Assembly: GCF_000972845.2 (NCBI RefSeq)
Contig: NC_040022.1
Coordinates: forward strand, 15,231,403 to 15,295,402
DNA length: 64,000 nt
Reading direction: 5' to 3'
Origin: Larimichthys crocea
Lineage: Eukaryota > Chordata > Actinopteri > Sciaenidae
Every line of letters starts with the position of its first letter. Within the stretch, counting starts at the first letter, position 1. This document shows positions 15,101 through 30,100 of this stretch, piece after piece. The notes under the pieces are model-generated. The model was not told the origin of the DNA and did not search any database. It saw nothing but the letters and a program-made list of their open reading frames with translations. A program made the translations under genes and the position numbers.

Positions 15101-18100
15101 ATGACCCCCTCTCTTTCGAGCTAATGGAGCAGAGCAGACAGCTAAGGTAACAGCTATTTGACGTTTTAAGGGAGTGGTTGAAGCAGGAGGCGGGTGCTGA
15201 TTTGGACTCTTGAGAATTGACCCTCTTGACAGAAATAGACCTGTTTCCTGCAGGTACAAACAGATCATGCAACTCTAAAGATGCTCTGCACTGTCCAGCA
15301 GACACTTGTCAGTTATATAAGAGTGTTGTTTTACTCAACATAAACATGGCTCAAAACATTTCCTGTCGGTTTTTGTGTGGTTGTGGAGTTAATTTGGATT
15401 CGGATTTTGCTCAAGGGTTCCTGGATCGCTTTTATCATCACATCATTTTGCACAGTGAAGTTTAAACACGTGAACAACAAGGTCACAATATACTGTATGT
15501 ACCTTAAAGTGGCTAAAATCAATATTTCTATAATAACGTATCAAATGACAATGTCAGTGTGAAAGTGGTTGCCTCTAGTGATGAAGCTACAGAGATTTAT
15601 ACTCCCCTCAGCTTACAGAGCTTCATGGTGAGTTTCAACTAAAAAGAGAAACGAATATTGGACTTTCACCAGGTGCGCCATAACTTATGTAAGTAACAAA
15701 AATCAGTTATTATTGCAGGTTTCAAGTGTAACTAAATCCCAAAATTCTGCGAGCTCACCCTCTCCCAGCAAATTTAAAAAGCAGAGGATGATCAGTATAG
15801 GGGCCGTGGACTCATGGCTATGTTGTTTGTGATGCGAGAGGAATGCCGATCACAGTGATGGACTGACCACAACTCAGTGTAGCAGGAATACAGCCACCGG
15901 TAGTCAGAGCTAACAGCTATGTGCAGCTGCTGTAAGTCTCTCCATATCTTTGCTGGACATGCTGAAGCTTTGACATCCACTGGAAGCACTCTGACAGCGG
16001 TTTATAAAAGTTTCTGTGTGGTAAATGTGCTGTATTGTTAGCTAAGCTGGTAACTCAGAGAGTCTACCTGGGAGTGTGTACGGCTACATCGTGGGGCCAG
16101 AGACACGGTCTGCACATTTGGAAGATGCTGGTTTTAGATAAGAGGAGGGAGGTTCATGACAAAAGCTGCCATCACATGTCACCTTCCTCCAGACTCAGTC
16201 AAATGCAGTAATCCAGTTTCATCCAGTGGAAGAAGGTAGCTGTGTGTATTTACATATAAACTTTACAAATAAACTGTCAAGATTTGAACCTAACTCGATC
16301 AACAACATGACTAAATACCAGTATGAACCCGTTTAGTTCACATTTTGTTTGGACTAGAATTGGAATTTTTTCCTTTTAAATGTTTCTGATTGGATAGGGT
16401 ACATAACAATAACTATTCTTTCTACGAATGAATCTACAGCTCAGCAGATTGACTCTGACTGCACACACTTCAGATCATGCAGTCAGCTGCAAAACATGAG
16501 GAACTCATCTGGTTGTGCATGTCTGCTTTGATACCTCTACAAGATTTTTGGCAGAAGTGATAATAAAAAAAGACAAGACCAAATGTCACATATGATCTTT
16601 TTTTTTTCACCTTTACACCATCTAGGCTAGACAACACACTGTATTTTTGTGTCACCTAAATGTGTTAACAGAACTCAGAGAGAGAGAGAGCGAGCATAAG
16701 CGTATTCAACTTCTTTCCTCATCTCTCTCAAGCACAGCTCATCTCCAGGTGACTCATTGAATATCTGCGTATTTTCATCTCATTTTAGGAAGCTAAATCT
16801 ATCTTTTCATCTTCTCAACCCTTCTGTCACCTCCCCTTTATCTTTAATCTTACCTCCTCCCTTTTCTTCTTTTTCTCCCATCCCCCGCATTATTGTTGTA
16901 TGGTCCTCGCAGCACGCTGCCAGATGTGCAGGGATCCCACTGATCCAACAGCTGGACACCACTGCTAAAGACACACATACACACATATACGCTTGGACAT
17001 ATATATTTACAACAACAAACACACACAGACAATGAATAAATATATTTCGGTGCACGCAACACAGATGTGCCCTCCAGTGTTTCAGCTCCAGATGTGTAAA
17101 CAGAGTTCTTTGCTGCATGTCCTCAAATTTCTTTTGCACTGAAAAGAAGTCAGAGATCTGGGGAGCTCGTCTCTCCATTTTCTTTGAGTCAGGCACTGCA
17201 GCGTCGCACTAAACTGCTTCTTGACAACCTCCAGATAATTATACATTTATTTAACTGACACCTCACATGCTGGAAGAAGCGTGACAGTGACAGTGACTTG
17301 ATGCATACACACACAGTAGCTGCCAGCGGCTGTCAGCAGGCTTTTGGCAGACACTGCACTTCACACACACACATATATTTTTGTATATGCGGAAAAAAAA
17401 GTCATTATAACTGTGTGCCAACATAGTGAGTCGATGAAGAAATACATAAGTCAAGTCCAATAAATGTCCTAATGTCTGCCATTGCTCAAAAATAGCCTTA
17501 ATTTGAGCAAATCATAGAAAATAAAATGTGATGTAACTATTTGCCATTAGCTGTACCAGCGTATTAAGCGTTAAATTGAATGTTTTAAATGACTTTATTG
17601 TATTTCAAGGCCTCATTAACTCTAAAAGTTACTCCATGTTCTGATTGTCTTCTTTTACAGATGGCTGACTTACGTTTGTACCTCCATAAAATTACATTTA
17701 TGGCTTGACTGCAAGTTCATGAAGAGAATATTTCCTTCAAAATAATTTGCCACTGTGGATGGTAGATGCAGATAAAATACATCCAACATTTTATCAACAG
17801 TTTTTTATTTGCAAAGAGCAGCATACAGTAGAAGACGTTCAGGTAAGGCTAACAGGCTTTTCATTTTTAGCAGCAATATATCGTATCAACAATATTTTAA
17901 GCTTATCAACTTATTTGTTCTAAATCAGGACCGTCAGTACTTGGACCAAGTAATAAACAAGGTCTGTAATGTTTAATAGGCTACTCAAGTTTTTTCAAAG
18001 GACTTATTTCAATGGCTTGCCATAAATACACATATTCGATAGAAGATGGATACCGTACTCTCGTCTGTGCGGTAAATCTGAAGCTACGGTCAGCAGCTTG

Positions 18101-18771
18101 CTGATTTAGCTTAGCACAAAGACTGGAAACGGTGGGGGAAACAGCTAGCCTGACTCTGTTTGAAGGTAACAAAATCGGCCTACATGTTACATAAGTGCCT
18201 GATTTTCTTTATCACGACCTGTTGCCTGGCAACCAGAGGAGACTGCAGGAAGTTACTGGTCCCAAACAAGAAATAGTCGAGTACATAACATCCTGTAAAA
18301 TTTCCTAAAATGTCAAAGTTTTTCTTCCAAGCCTGATTTTCAGGTTGTATCTACAGGTTGTAAACAGTAGTTAGGCTACCAATGGAAAAACTGTGTTTTC
18401 TGCTTTCTTAGCCAGAGAGTGACAAATGCTGTGTGTAGAAAATAAATAAAAAGAGAAGAAGAAGACAATATTAGACAAATACTTGTGGATCTATGCTTAG
18501 ACACATACAAGTACCTAAGACAACTAAACTTGTCCTCGTGCTATCGTTGCTTTAACATCAAATGTCATGTGTCGTTTGGAGGTTTTGTATGCTTCTTCTA
18601 TATGTGCATAAAGTTAATAACTCACTTCCTGTTTGCACATCTTCACTATCAGCTTTGTTTATGCTCCACACACTTGTGTTTGTGCATCAGCCACAATGTC
18701 GAAAGTCTGACTGAACTCTCCGGTGCAGTTTGCCAGAGCAATTGAGTGACTAAGCTTCAGACTGCGTGAAT

Positions 18772-18833
<62 letters not shown>

Positions 18834-21800
18834 GTGTGCGTGCATCCATCTGTGCTGTGGTGCTCCCTGCCAGTTGCTGCCCATATTGTCTGTCACTGAC
18901 TGTAGTACACAACATGCTCCAAGGCTCTCTATGTGACAGCAATTGAATAGACTAACCCAGCAGGCTGCAGTCCAACTTCAGCCAGGGAAAGATTAGAGGA
19001 CTAGATGGAGATGAGGAGAGGGGGGTGGTGGTGTGCGCAAGAAGACGTTACGGGAAATCAAATGTTGTCCAAAGGCTGCTCGGTCTGTAATTTCTGGGAA
19101 ACAGCCTTTTATGCGGACATCTGCAAATGAGTGTGTTAGGCTTGAATTTACCTGCCGACAGTCAGCGTTGCCTCCTTGTTATTTTCTCAGTAACAAATAA
19201 ATTAGGATGTTTGCCACTTTCCTCTCTTGCTCATGTTATTTGCGATTGAGCATGTGTGTTTAACTGACCATTGGCTGTCATCTTGAGATGATTTATATCA
19301 CGTCCTGCAGTGAACTGACACTTCATCATGTATCAAAACGTGCATGCAAACCCATGTTTAAGTCTCACCTAAGACTGCCAACACTCTTCACAAACAAATG
19401 AGGAGAGGGCATTCGTTCCTCGAATGTCTCAAAGCTCAAACTGGTCCTCATAAATATAGGAAGAATAGAACACGTCGCAAGAACATGTAACTCCATGTGT
19501 GGCTGTTGTGCCAGCCATTAGCCATCACACTGGTTATGTAATGTTTGCTGTACACGGCCAATAGACGTGTGAGATGAATGTCAATGAAGCGGCTCTCTCC
19601 TTTCCCTCCTTTGTGGGATCGTGTTCATTTTTAAACACTTGAATCTCCCCGAAAATCCTGCACTTAATGCAGTAAAAAAAAAAAAAGAAGCTTGGAGTGA
19701 AATGTGCTTTGAAGTTGTGGTGACAAATGAGTTACAATACTGTACAATATAATATTTGGATAGTACTTCTCCCTCCACTTTACTTTCTATCCTCTTCTTC
19801 ATGTTTTCTCTTTTCTCTCCTCTTTTTTTTTCTGTTTCTCTCCCTTCTATCCTCACCTCCCTCTGCCTCTCCAGCAACAAAATCTCCACCGCCCGGCTCC
19901 CGAGTCTGTTCTAGGGCCTGTTTCCATAGCAACAGGTTACCATGGAAACTAGGTGACAGTGCAGCGCATCCCATCCTGCTATCGCCAGGCGAGAGGTGTT
20001 TCGGGAAGGGAAAGTTTGTTTTTTTTTGTCCGTCGTCTCGTGTTTACCGAAATCCAGATGAAACTGTGGGTTTGATTTTAACCCTTTAAAGCGCAGTTAA
20101 AACCCACAGAGGAGCACGATATATTACGTAGACGTATTTTAGGCATTTCATACATCTATATCTTGTCAGCTTCTTTTTATTAAAAGGGCTTGGATGTTAA
20201 GATTTAAGTTTAGTTGAACCATTGAACATCGCAAGATTTTTGAATCCTTATTAATCTGAATTAGTGCTTTAAAGGTTCACAACCCTGTCTGCTTTGTTTC
20301 CTTGACCTTTGTCCCTTAACATCAAATCTCAGATTTATTTAATTTATATGCTGACCTACTTTCTGAATATAGATGTCCATGTTTAAGCTATGATAACACC
20401 TCCCCTCTGTTTTTTTTCTATCCTATGAAATGTTCAATTTCATGTCCCTCTGAGCCTCTGCATTGTATACAGAGAGATATCCAAGGGCTTGAAATAACTG
20501 TACCACTTGCCAAATGATGCAATTACACAGAACCAACAAAAAAAAAAATAGCACTCCGCTTTTATGTCGCTTCAAATTTAGAAGTAGAAGCGAAGAAAGA
20601 GATAACAGGAGAGCGTTCAGAAGACAAAGCTACTCACGTGTAAAGGAAGGGAGGGCAGAGGGGGATTTGTTGTGCTGCGTTACATGTTCAGTAACAGTTA
20701 TTATGCTCTAGAGTGCCTCCTCTTGCTTTTGAGCTACTGTTTGTGGTGATTTTGCTCTGACCTGTACAGTATGGATATGAAAATGAGAAATGTTTTGGCG
20801 TCCCTGTCTGTCATGTGCTTTGTTTGTAAGCCAGATTGTTGCTCCAGTGCTTAATTATGAAAACCAACAGCCTGGGGGGGGGGGGACCACAGAATTTTCA
20901 CAAAACAATCACAGCTTTTTGAATCCAGGCACTCAACCCATTCCTCGATCAGATGGAGAGAGAGATGGAGAGTCAGACAGAGAGACAGAAAAATGAGTGA
21001 CAGACAGATAAGCAGAACACAAACAAACAGGAGGTGTGACAGAGTGACGGAGCGAGTGTGTTACGCCAGTTGCTGAGGTGGTACTACCAAGATTTTTATT
21101 TATTTTTGTTTATTTAAATGTACTACTATGATACAACACACCAATGTGCACAAATGAGTCAGCTGCGTATTTCTTCATTCAGACCACATCTCAACTGCAC
21201 AAAGATCCTGCATAGCAGTGAAACTTATACAGCATGAAAAGTTTCCTCTGCTTTTTCCCGGTTAAAGCAGCTCTTCATGTTAGAGGATGGAGGATCTGAG
21301 GGGACCTAAGTGGGCGAGCTTCAGCCCACTCTCTGGCGCTCTAGCCGACCGGGTTTAGAGCACATGGTTAGATGCCACTGTAGTAGTCTACGAGCTGCAT
21401 ATTGTGCCTGCAGGATCGCAAGATCAACTGCTGCCACAAAAATAGCTCCCAAATAATAGCAACAGTTCACCAGTGCTTGGCACAAGTCAGGACGCTATTG
21501 AGTGTCTGCAGAATTGGATATGACATTTTAAGTTTGGACAAAGCAGTTTACAGCTCGTGAGCATTTGATTGTTTGTTGTGATTATTTATGGACCGGGCTA
21601 GAAACAGTAAATACTGAATGAGGTGGATTTTTATTTTTTGAGGCATTTTTAGGTGCTCAGCTTGTCGGCTGTGATTTTTTTTGTTTTGTTATTTCCCACC
21701 CCGACTCGTTTCAGGCTTTGATGTGCAGTGTTACGCTCTCCAGCTTTGATGCCGGTGGCAAGATGCAAAGGGATTTTTTCAGTCCCCTTTGGGATTAGCT

Positions 21801-24155
21801 CTGGGAAAAGCACTCTTGATGTTGTTTGTCATTACTGTCCATAGAAATCAGGCCAATATGCAACTGTGAAAATATGTAACCAACCGTACTGAAGGCATAT
21901 TTGACAACGTGCTACTTACATCAGCTGATTTTAAATGCATTTTGACGGTTTCCTGAAGATACTGACTTTTGCATGTTTTAGCCTATTAACTATAATTTAT
22001 GCATTCTTTATTTCATGGCTAGCCATTACCTAAACTGAACCATGGCTCATGTATTGTTTTTCCTACCCCTCCGGCATAGGGTGGTTTTTATTTACTTGAG
22101 TTAAGCTGTACTTAACTTACAGTACAGACTAAATACTCACTTAAGATAGATAATATATCACAGTGGACATTTAGTCTGCAATAACATCCCTCTGTGCAGC
22201 ATAGCTTTACACATACTTCTGGATTTTAGCATACATGACATACAGGGCTGTCAATCATGATCTTATTGATCTCTCTAAGTAAAGAAGTATAGGGAAGTGA
22301 ATGAAAAGTCTATAGTTGCTAGAGGCATATCACAGTGTGTTCTTGTTTTGCTCAAGAGAGAACACAGAGTTTGCAAAGTTACATAAGTTATCAAAATGTA
22401 GCTGGAATACTGATCTGTCTGCTGCAATAGCACCGCTGCAGAGAGTCAGAAATGCATTAAACAAGTGACTGTGATACAGAGTTAGAACCATGCTGTGTGA
22501 ATTTGATATATTTATTTGGATAGTCCACCTACATGTTTAGCAGATTACATCTTTATATGACGGATGTTCATGAACATCCCCTAACCAAGATGTTTTTTGT
22601 GCTTAAACCTAACCAAACCTTAACCACAGTGGTGCAATATCAGAAAATGGTTTTATTGAAATAGTTGAATATAGTCTAATCTAAACTAATCAGCTGTTGA
22701 TTTGGTACTACTCTGTAGACAGGCTCCAAATTGTAACTGTGAGTTTTAGCATAAACATCTATGTTTAGGCCTCAGCTGTATCTTCAGTGTCAAGTGGGAG
22801 TTCAGGGTTTCCCCACAACACTGCCGTATCCTAAAATTAACCTGAGTCAGAAACTGTAACTCTGTTCTATTTGATCTTTATTGAAAGATGAAATAACTGC
22901 AGCGTTAAAATCTAAAAGGAGCTATGGAAATGAAAGCTATAAATGAATGTAGGTCACATCTCAACAGTTTTCTTGTTTTTGATTTCTAAATACAAACCTA
23001 CGTTGAAGGGTATAAGTATTGTGTCATTGTATAAATAATGGTATGAACTGACTCAGCTTTTCACGATTGATTGAAGAGTTTTTGACATGTGCATTTGTGT
23101 TGACTCTTAAAAGAAATTTCAGTATTTTTCCACTTGCATGTTGCTATCTTTGCATTTGCCCCCTCTATTATAGAGATTCAAGAAACAACCCTTGGCAAAA
23201 CAACATATATTATGGAAAGCAGCATGAGCCTCCTTAACCTTTCCAAATTGATTTGAATTTTATGTAAATCACCTCAAATGCTTGTCTCTGGGCTCTTACA
23301 GAGTAAACATAGAAATTAGCCCCATGGATTAGCTATTGTAGCTAGGGATCTACTACCGGAGAAACCTGTAGGCTAACTAAATTAGCTACATATAGGATGT
23401 GGAGATTGCTAGAATGCATTTCCAACTATGCCATATCTGAATGCAGTGCCTTGTTATCAAATATCCAACCACTTAACTTTAATCAGCTAACAATTTTAGC
23501 CATTATTTGTTCTTTTTCATCACGTGCTGTCAGTCCTGATGCTGTAGTGCAAAAGTCAGGGAATTCCTCTGGCTGTTAAATTTGGATTAAAGCCTCATTG
23601 CCGGTGACTCAGTCCTACTCCAGTCACTTCAACATCAACTCCTACAGTGACTGCTACTCTACTCACTGTGGGAGTTCAGTCCAACCAGGTGGAAGGAGGA
23701 AAAACACCTCAGAGCTGCAACAGCCAACCATCAATCAGTGCAGGCATCCCACCCCACCCTGCTTAGTGCCTCACCAACTTCAGCAATCCATCTACTCCTC
23801 TTGGCGTGATATTAATAACAATCCCAGACATCTTTGATGACATCAACAAGGTGTGTTTGAACAGCAGCTGTCCAGAACACTGCACTGTTGGTTTGGGGCT
23901 GCCAAGAGAGCCATTAGTCTGAGGTGTCAGAATGGAGCCAACTCTCTTTTGGAGCTTCCAATGCTGTTTGCCTCAGGGCAGACTCTGTTCACACACTCAT
24001 TCATTGGACAGATGCCAGTTACACTACATCTCACTACAACAGCTTTGTTGACAGAGAGTATCCTTTAATTGTTTTATTTATTATATGGTTTTGTTGGCAT
24101 TGTGAGTGTTCCTTTGCTGCTACTTTCTAAGGCTTGTAAGTCAGTGTGAAATCAA

Positions 24156-24188
<33 letters not shown>

Positions 24189-27100
24189 TGTAGGAAAGAT
24201 CTGAGTCACTGTTATATTTTAGATTCTTCAAAGTAGCCACCGTTTAACAGTTGGGCCTTGTCAAAAGTTAATTAGGGGAATTTCTTCCTTTCTCAATGTT
24301 TTTCAGACCATTAGTTGTTGGAGTAAGTGTGGAGTAAGTGGCTCTATTTGACTACTGTAGTAATCCATATTATGGCAAGAAGCACTTAAATAAGTAACAA
24401 AAAAAACAAACAAAAAAACAACAGACCTGAAGACCACTTTGGATGTCATCAAGTGCAGTCACAAAAACCATCAAACACCCTTATGAAACTGGCTCTCACG
24501 AGAGTTACCTCTGCAGCAGAGGATGTTCATTACCAGGCTCAGCAATCACCAATTAACAGCACCTTAGATTAATAGAGAGTACAAGTAGCAGGCACATCTT
24601 AGTATCAACTCAGAGGAGACTGTGTGAATCAGGCCGTCATGGTTGAATTGTTGCAAAGAAACTGCTACTGAGGGTCAAATTTGATATTTCTGGTACCAAC
24701 CACCATGTTTTTGTGAGACACAGAGGTGAACAGATGGTATCTACATGTGTGGTTCCCACCGTGAAGCATGAGGAGGAGGTGTGATGGTGTGTGGGTGCTT
24801 TTCTGGTGACACACGGCAATTTATTCAAAATTCCAAGCATGGTAAGATTGTGTTTCCACATGACAATGACCCAAAACACACCTCCAGGCTATGTAAGGGT
24901 TATTTGGCCAAGAAGGAGAGTGACCGAGTGCTGCATCTGATGACCTGGCCTTCACAATCACCTGACCTAAACTGAACTGAGATGCTTTGGGATGAGTTAG
25001 AGCGAAGGAAAAGCAGCCAACAAGTGCTCAGTACTCCTTCAAGACTTTTGGAAAACCATTCCACGTGACTACCTAATTTCCTCACAGCTAATAATTACTG
25101 TGAGGAAAATAATAGTCAGATTAAAGTCACCCTAAAAACTCTCTGCTGGAAGATGTCACAAAACTCTGTGTACACAAAGATAATAATGGGGTAAGCTGTC
25201 CCATCCTAATATGTGGAACAGAACTAAATGGAGAGTGAGGGTGATGTCAATCAATCCCATTATGTATACACCCCCACAGTCCTGACAAGAGGTATAATTA
25301 GGCAACAAGTGAAAACACCTATGTGGGTGCAGTGTGTAGGGGCCTAAATCTTCAAATCAACACATTACTTTAGAAGCACAGTAGAGTAATGTTTTTTTAC
25401 AACTCCCGTTCTGTTTGTATTACAAGGAACCTGACGCATTTCTGGCAATAGTTTTACGGTATTCTACACAAGCTAGGAAATACTGATGTAAACATTGAAG
25501 GCTTGTTTTTCCTTACATATTCAATAAACTGTTATATGAGTGTTGAAAATAAGCACAAAATGTCAAAGTATTCTTTTAAACTATTCTGAGAATCAGCTGA
25601 AAGGAATAAAATGCATTCAGTACATTTCTTGAGCCTCGGGGAGATAAATGGAACACTGAATATAAACATTTCTCACACTCTAGCTTTACAAAGAGACAGT
25701 ATACCCAAGACATATTTTCACACAAATTACATTAAAACACAGAAACACACACATATGAAAGTAAACCAACATGGACACTTTCATGTCTGTGGGAACATTG
25801 GCTCTTACACCCGCTCTATTAAATATGTCTTTTTCTTCTTTTTTACCTTGTAGTCCACTCTTTTAACCACCATTTTTTGCCTCTGTGCTTTAATTTGGAT
25901 CCAGTTCCTCCTCTCCCTCCCTCACATATAGTACAGTCACACTACACTGGGCTCGAACCCATCACTTGTTCCCCTGAGTGTGCAGCTCTGACTGCCTGAC
26001 TGTGAAGGCTTCAACACTTGCCTGGTGTTCTTACCATATAATGAGACAGTACAAGCACAGTTAAAGAACAGTTTTATAATCTAGTATTTAATGAGTCTTG
26101 GATTGGTTTTGTGCGAAGGTCGGGGACATATTTTCTCATGTCTCTGAACTTCAACGGTTGAATGCACACTTCTTGTTAAAGACCAAGCCTGTGACTGTGG
26201 TTGTCTTTCCTCATTTAATACAAACTATGTATATTTCACATTACGGTTACTGTAGTGAGTTCATTTTCTGCTTCTTCCCTCTTTAGTGCTTTCCATTCAT
26301 TTGCATGCAGCATTAAAATCAGTTTGCACTCCTGAAACTAGCTTGAGTTGTGAAATCCGTCAGAGTGAACGTCCTATAGACACCAGTGAAACATAGCAGG
26401 CAAATAGTCCTTGCACGTGTGATTGACACCTGTCATGTAGTGTAAAATCTACAGCAGGTCATCAAGCACTGCTGTACTCGAGTCCAGAAGGGACTCCATG
26501 ATTACCAGTAAAAAGCCTAGCAGTCTTTAGCCTTTGACACTAATTGCTCCTTCTGTTGTTCTTACGCCAACATCCACAGCTGCTGGCCTTGACAAACACT
26601 GTTAAAAATATATGGGACTTTCCTCAAGGCTTAAGCTCCAAAAAAAATATCCTGATGGCATAACTGGCCTCAATAACAAATATGTATATGAAAAAAAACT
26701 CCTTGGTTCTGATTCTTTTACATTTATACACAGTATATGTAGTTTTGATCCTTATTTATGTTTTATTGTTTCAAATAATGTAATGGTTTATAGTCGGGCA
26801 CACTGCCATCCAAACAGCTGAATGGAGGAACTGTTGACAGCCACATTCCTGTAAACAGGACCGCTGTGGCAGCAGCAAAAATGTAAATACAGTAGTTGTG
26901 AGAATATGGAGGAGGTTTAGTGACAAGAGTTGGCATCGAAATCTGCTTTAGGAAAAATCAACTAGCAGTAGCTAGTAGTATCAGTAGCACAAATAGATGA
27001 GCAGACTTGCTTTCTTGCACCCAAACTTCAAGAATAAATTAGCTGAAGTTGTTTGGGTTTTTATTTTTTATTTTTTTATATCTTTTTTTTTCAGGTTGTT

Positions 27101-30100
27101 ATGGAAACTGGCCTGCCCACGTCTGCAACAGTCCTGTACTGTACAGAAGTTGTTGTTTTTTTCTACCTTTAATTCGCTCTACAGTCACTAGTCATTAGTG
27201 TTACTGTTATTCAGCACAACTTGAATCCAGCAAACAAACTGGCAGTAGAAAACTTCCCCTCTACAGCGTTTGTTTTTTTGAGAATCCATGTTGTGCTCTG
27301 TGGAGCTAAAAAGGAAACTATGTGTAATCCAGTAAAGGACAGAGTAAATGCACCAGTGTTCTGTAGCCAATCATGACAAATTGACCTGTTACTGTTATTC
27401 CTCTGACAAGCACGAGCATTAAATGAATTGGTTTCCCTCAGCTGATTTTTTGCTCCTCCTCCTCAGAGGGAAACCAATTGCTGTACTGTATTGTACCTCT
27501 CCATAATGGCAGGACACTACTTTTTTTTTTTTTTTTGATTAGCCAAGCCAGCAAGGGAAAGCAAAGCTTCACCTTTGTTGTAGGATGAGTCACTCAGAGG
27601 TCTCTGGTGGGTTGAGACCTGTGGATGAAGAGTCTTTCTGGGCTTCTTGGCCTGAGTGCTTGGCCAGCAACAAAGGTTGATGTATTTTTTTTCCTACCAA
27701 GTAAAAGATAGAACAATAGAGATGTAAAACTGGAACACACGCTCTTCAGGATTCTTTGTCATCATATTGCCTGTTTTCACCACAAGAACCTCCCTAGAGG
27801 CCCAGCCCAGCCCTACTTCTTGATGCCAAAAAGTCCCATCTCTGTGAATAGTACTTTCTTCTTTGTTCCCGTCATGTAGAATTCAATTAGACTAAACTCT
27901 GTGACTTTAGTGGCCTTGACCTATACTAGACCCTTCCACCAAGTTGTATGAAAAACGGGCCAGTATATTTTCTTTAAATCTGCTAAAAAACAAACAAACC
28001 AAATGGAGGGTAATGGCTGCAGAGGATTTGCTGAGAAGATGAAGGCAAATAGTTTTCAAGTTGGTGAATGCTGTTAGCCAAATATCCATGCTTGCCTTTG
28101 CAGTCCATACAAACCTGGCTACACTATGTTCCTGTTCTGCCTGCTTTTGCCTCAGCAAAGCAGCAAATTTTGACAAACTGATCATCTTTCTTCTGTTCAA
28201 GCTAACATCACAAGGTAGTTGTGTTTTATAGAACAGCAAACAGACTGACGCTGTGTTTAACAAATGCCACCCACTGGAGTGCAAGGCACTCCTGTTGGGC
28301 TTATACACTTTTACTGATCAAATATGTCTTTTTCCCAGACTTCGGGTGATCAATACTACGATCTTTGTCAATATACATTACAACCTATTTCTTGTAATGT
28401 ATATTGACAAGTCATGTAGTTTAATAATACAGAGAGCTTCCTCAAAGCTCCCTTGGAAGCATAGAGGTGGTTGAGGTAACACTCCAGTTTTAGTGGCTTT
28501 CCTGTGCCACTGGCCTAGTGAAAAGACTGGACTGTGTTAGTGTGCTGCTGGAACCTCCACTGGGCTCTCCTGTCCCCCTTCCCTGTCCTGTGGGAGACTC
28601 CTTCAGCAGCCAGACACACTGGCCCATTTTACTTCCTTCTCTGCTTCCCCTCACCGTGTCTCCCTCCTTCTCCAGCTGCTGCCAAACTCTTTAATCTCTG
28701 GGCTCGCCATTAAAAAGGAGAAAAAGACACTTTGAATGTGAAGACTTTATTGACATAGTTGTTTCTGTTTTGGCTCTTGATCCAACTCTCTGGATTGACT
28801 TCTTCATTTCTGTCCAAGCTGTTAAATATCCAGTGGCTGTTTTATGGCTAAAAACTAATTGTATAAAGTAGTAAAGCATTAGTTGCTGTCTAAGTGTTGC
28901 TAAATACAGAATGGCAACAATAAACTAATTACCGGCCGCTGCTGACGCAAGTCTACCCACAAGAACTTAATGGATAATTACATATAAGTGCAAGCAAGGG
29001 CTTGATAAGTGTAATAAGTGTCCTGGGCTTTAAAAGGTAGCAACAGATTTACAGACTGAGAAAACAGAGGCACAGAGGGGAGTGAGCCAGAAAGAGGGGA
29101 ACACCCTCTCCCCTTCTACTCTTCTTGTTCCCAAGCCAAAGTGTCACTGTACCAGCCACTCACGTTTCGCTCTACTTTCTCCGCGGCTCATATTCCTCTC
29201 GAGTTTTAGCCATTTTTGAACTGCTCTGAAAGGCAGATGAGTTTATTAATTGCACATTCGCTGACTCTGTGCATTCCCACCCAGCGCAAAGTTTTTTCCA
29301 CAAAATCTGCATAATTTTTTTCATCCTTCTGCACCAAGAATAGCAAACATTGCTTGATTAATTTAGCATGTTTGACTACAGTGAAATGCTGCTTTTGTAT
29401 CTGTGACTGCAAAAAAAGTGTAGTCATTGTGGATGAGGCACGTGTTTTTTACAAAATTAAACACAAGCAAATGCTCAGACAAACACAAACACTTGCGCTT
29501 GAGAGTACAGGCATAAAAGGCAGTATACAAGTATGCTGGGAGCATGACAGTGGGCGCGTGTGGGTGTCTAAAGTGTGCCTCTGTCTTTCTCCGCCAGTAT
29601 GAAAAGTAGTTCAGTAATTAAAGCAAACCTCTCTCTGGTCCCCAATGGAAAGGGAAGGCAGAAAGGGTGAGGAGGCAGTGAGAGGGAGTGGGAGAGATAA
29701 AGAAGAAAGGAGAGATAAAAGCCAGAGACGGCTATTTTTGATGAAAAGGGAAGAAAGGGAGGTTTTAATTTTAGCTCGGCATGCCGGATAGCCAGTGGGG
29801 GAGAATGTGGCAGCTGAATGCGAAGATGCTGATCAGTTAGACAGGGGTCCAACACACTGGCACAGGCCACACAACGCACACACTCACACTAACATTACAT
29901 CTCACAGCATGGGCACGCTGTTGAAAATTTCCCTGAGGACAAGAGTTCCCCTCGTTCTTCATGTTGGAGAAGCGTTTTGTAAACACATGAGCAGTGACCC
30001 AGTTCAAAAAATACTTGTCTATATTGAACTTCTTCATGCACCTCAAGTCAACCCATTAATAAGGCAGCTGAGAAAGACTTTTCTGACACGCAGTCTTGCT

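Noticed and set aside
14778..15305. 175-codon minus-strand open frame, the longest in the window without tandem-repeat composition
   Set aside because: No recognisable domain, no splice context, ends in a CA-rich tail, and composition resembles intronic sequence.
23397..24130. Run of adjacent 60-79 codon plus-strand frames just left of the Tc1 remnant
   Set aside because: Frames are in different phases, no family recognised, and no splice pattern joins them; possibly unrecognised transposon debris.
24637..24879. 80-codon minus-strand frame within the Tc1 remnant
   Set aside because: Antisense shadow of the plus-strand transposase pieces.
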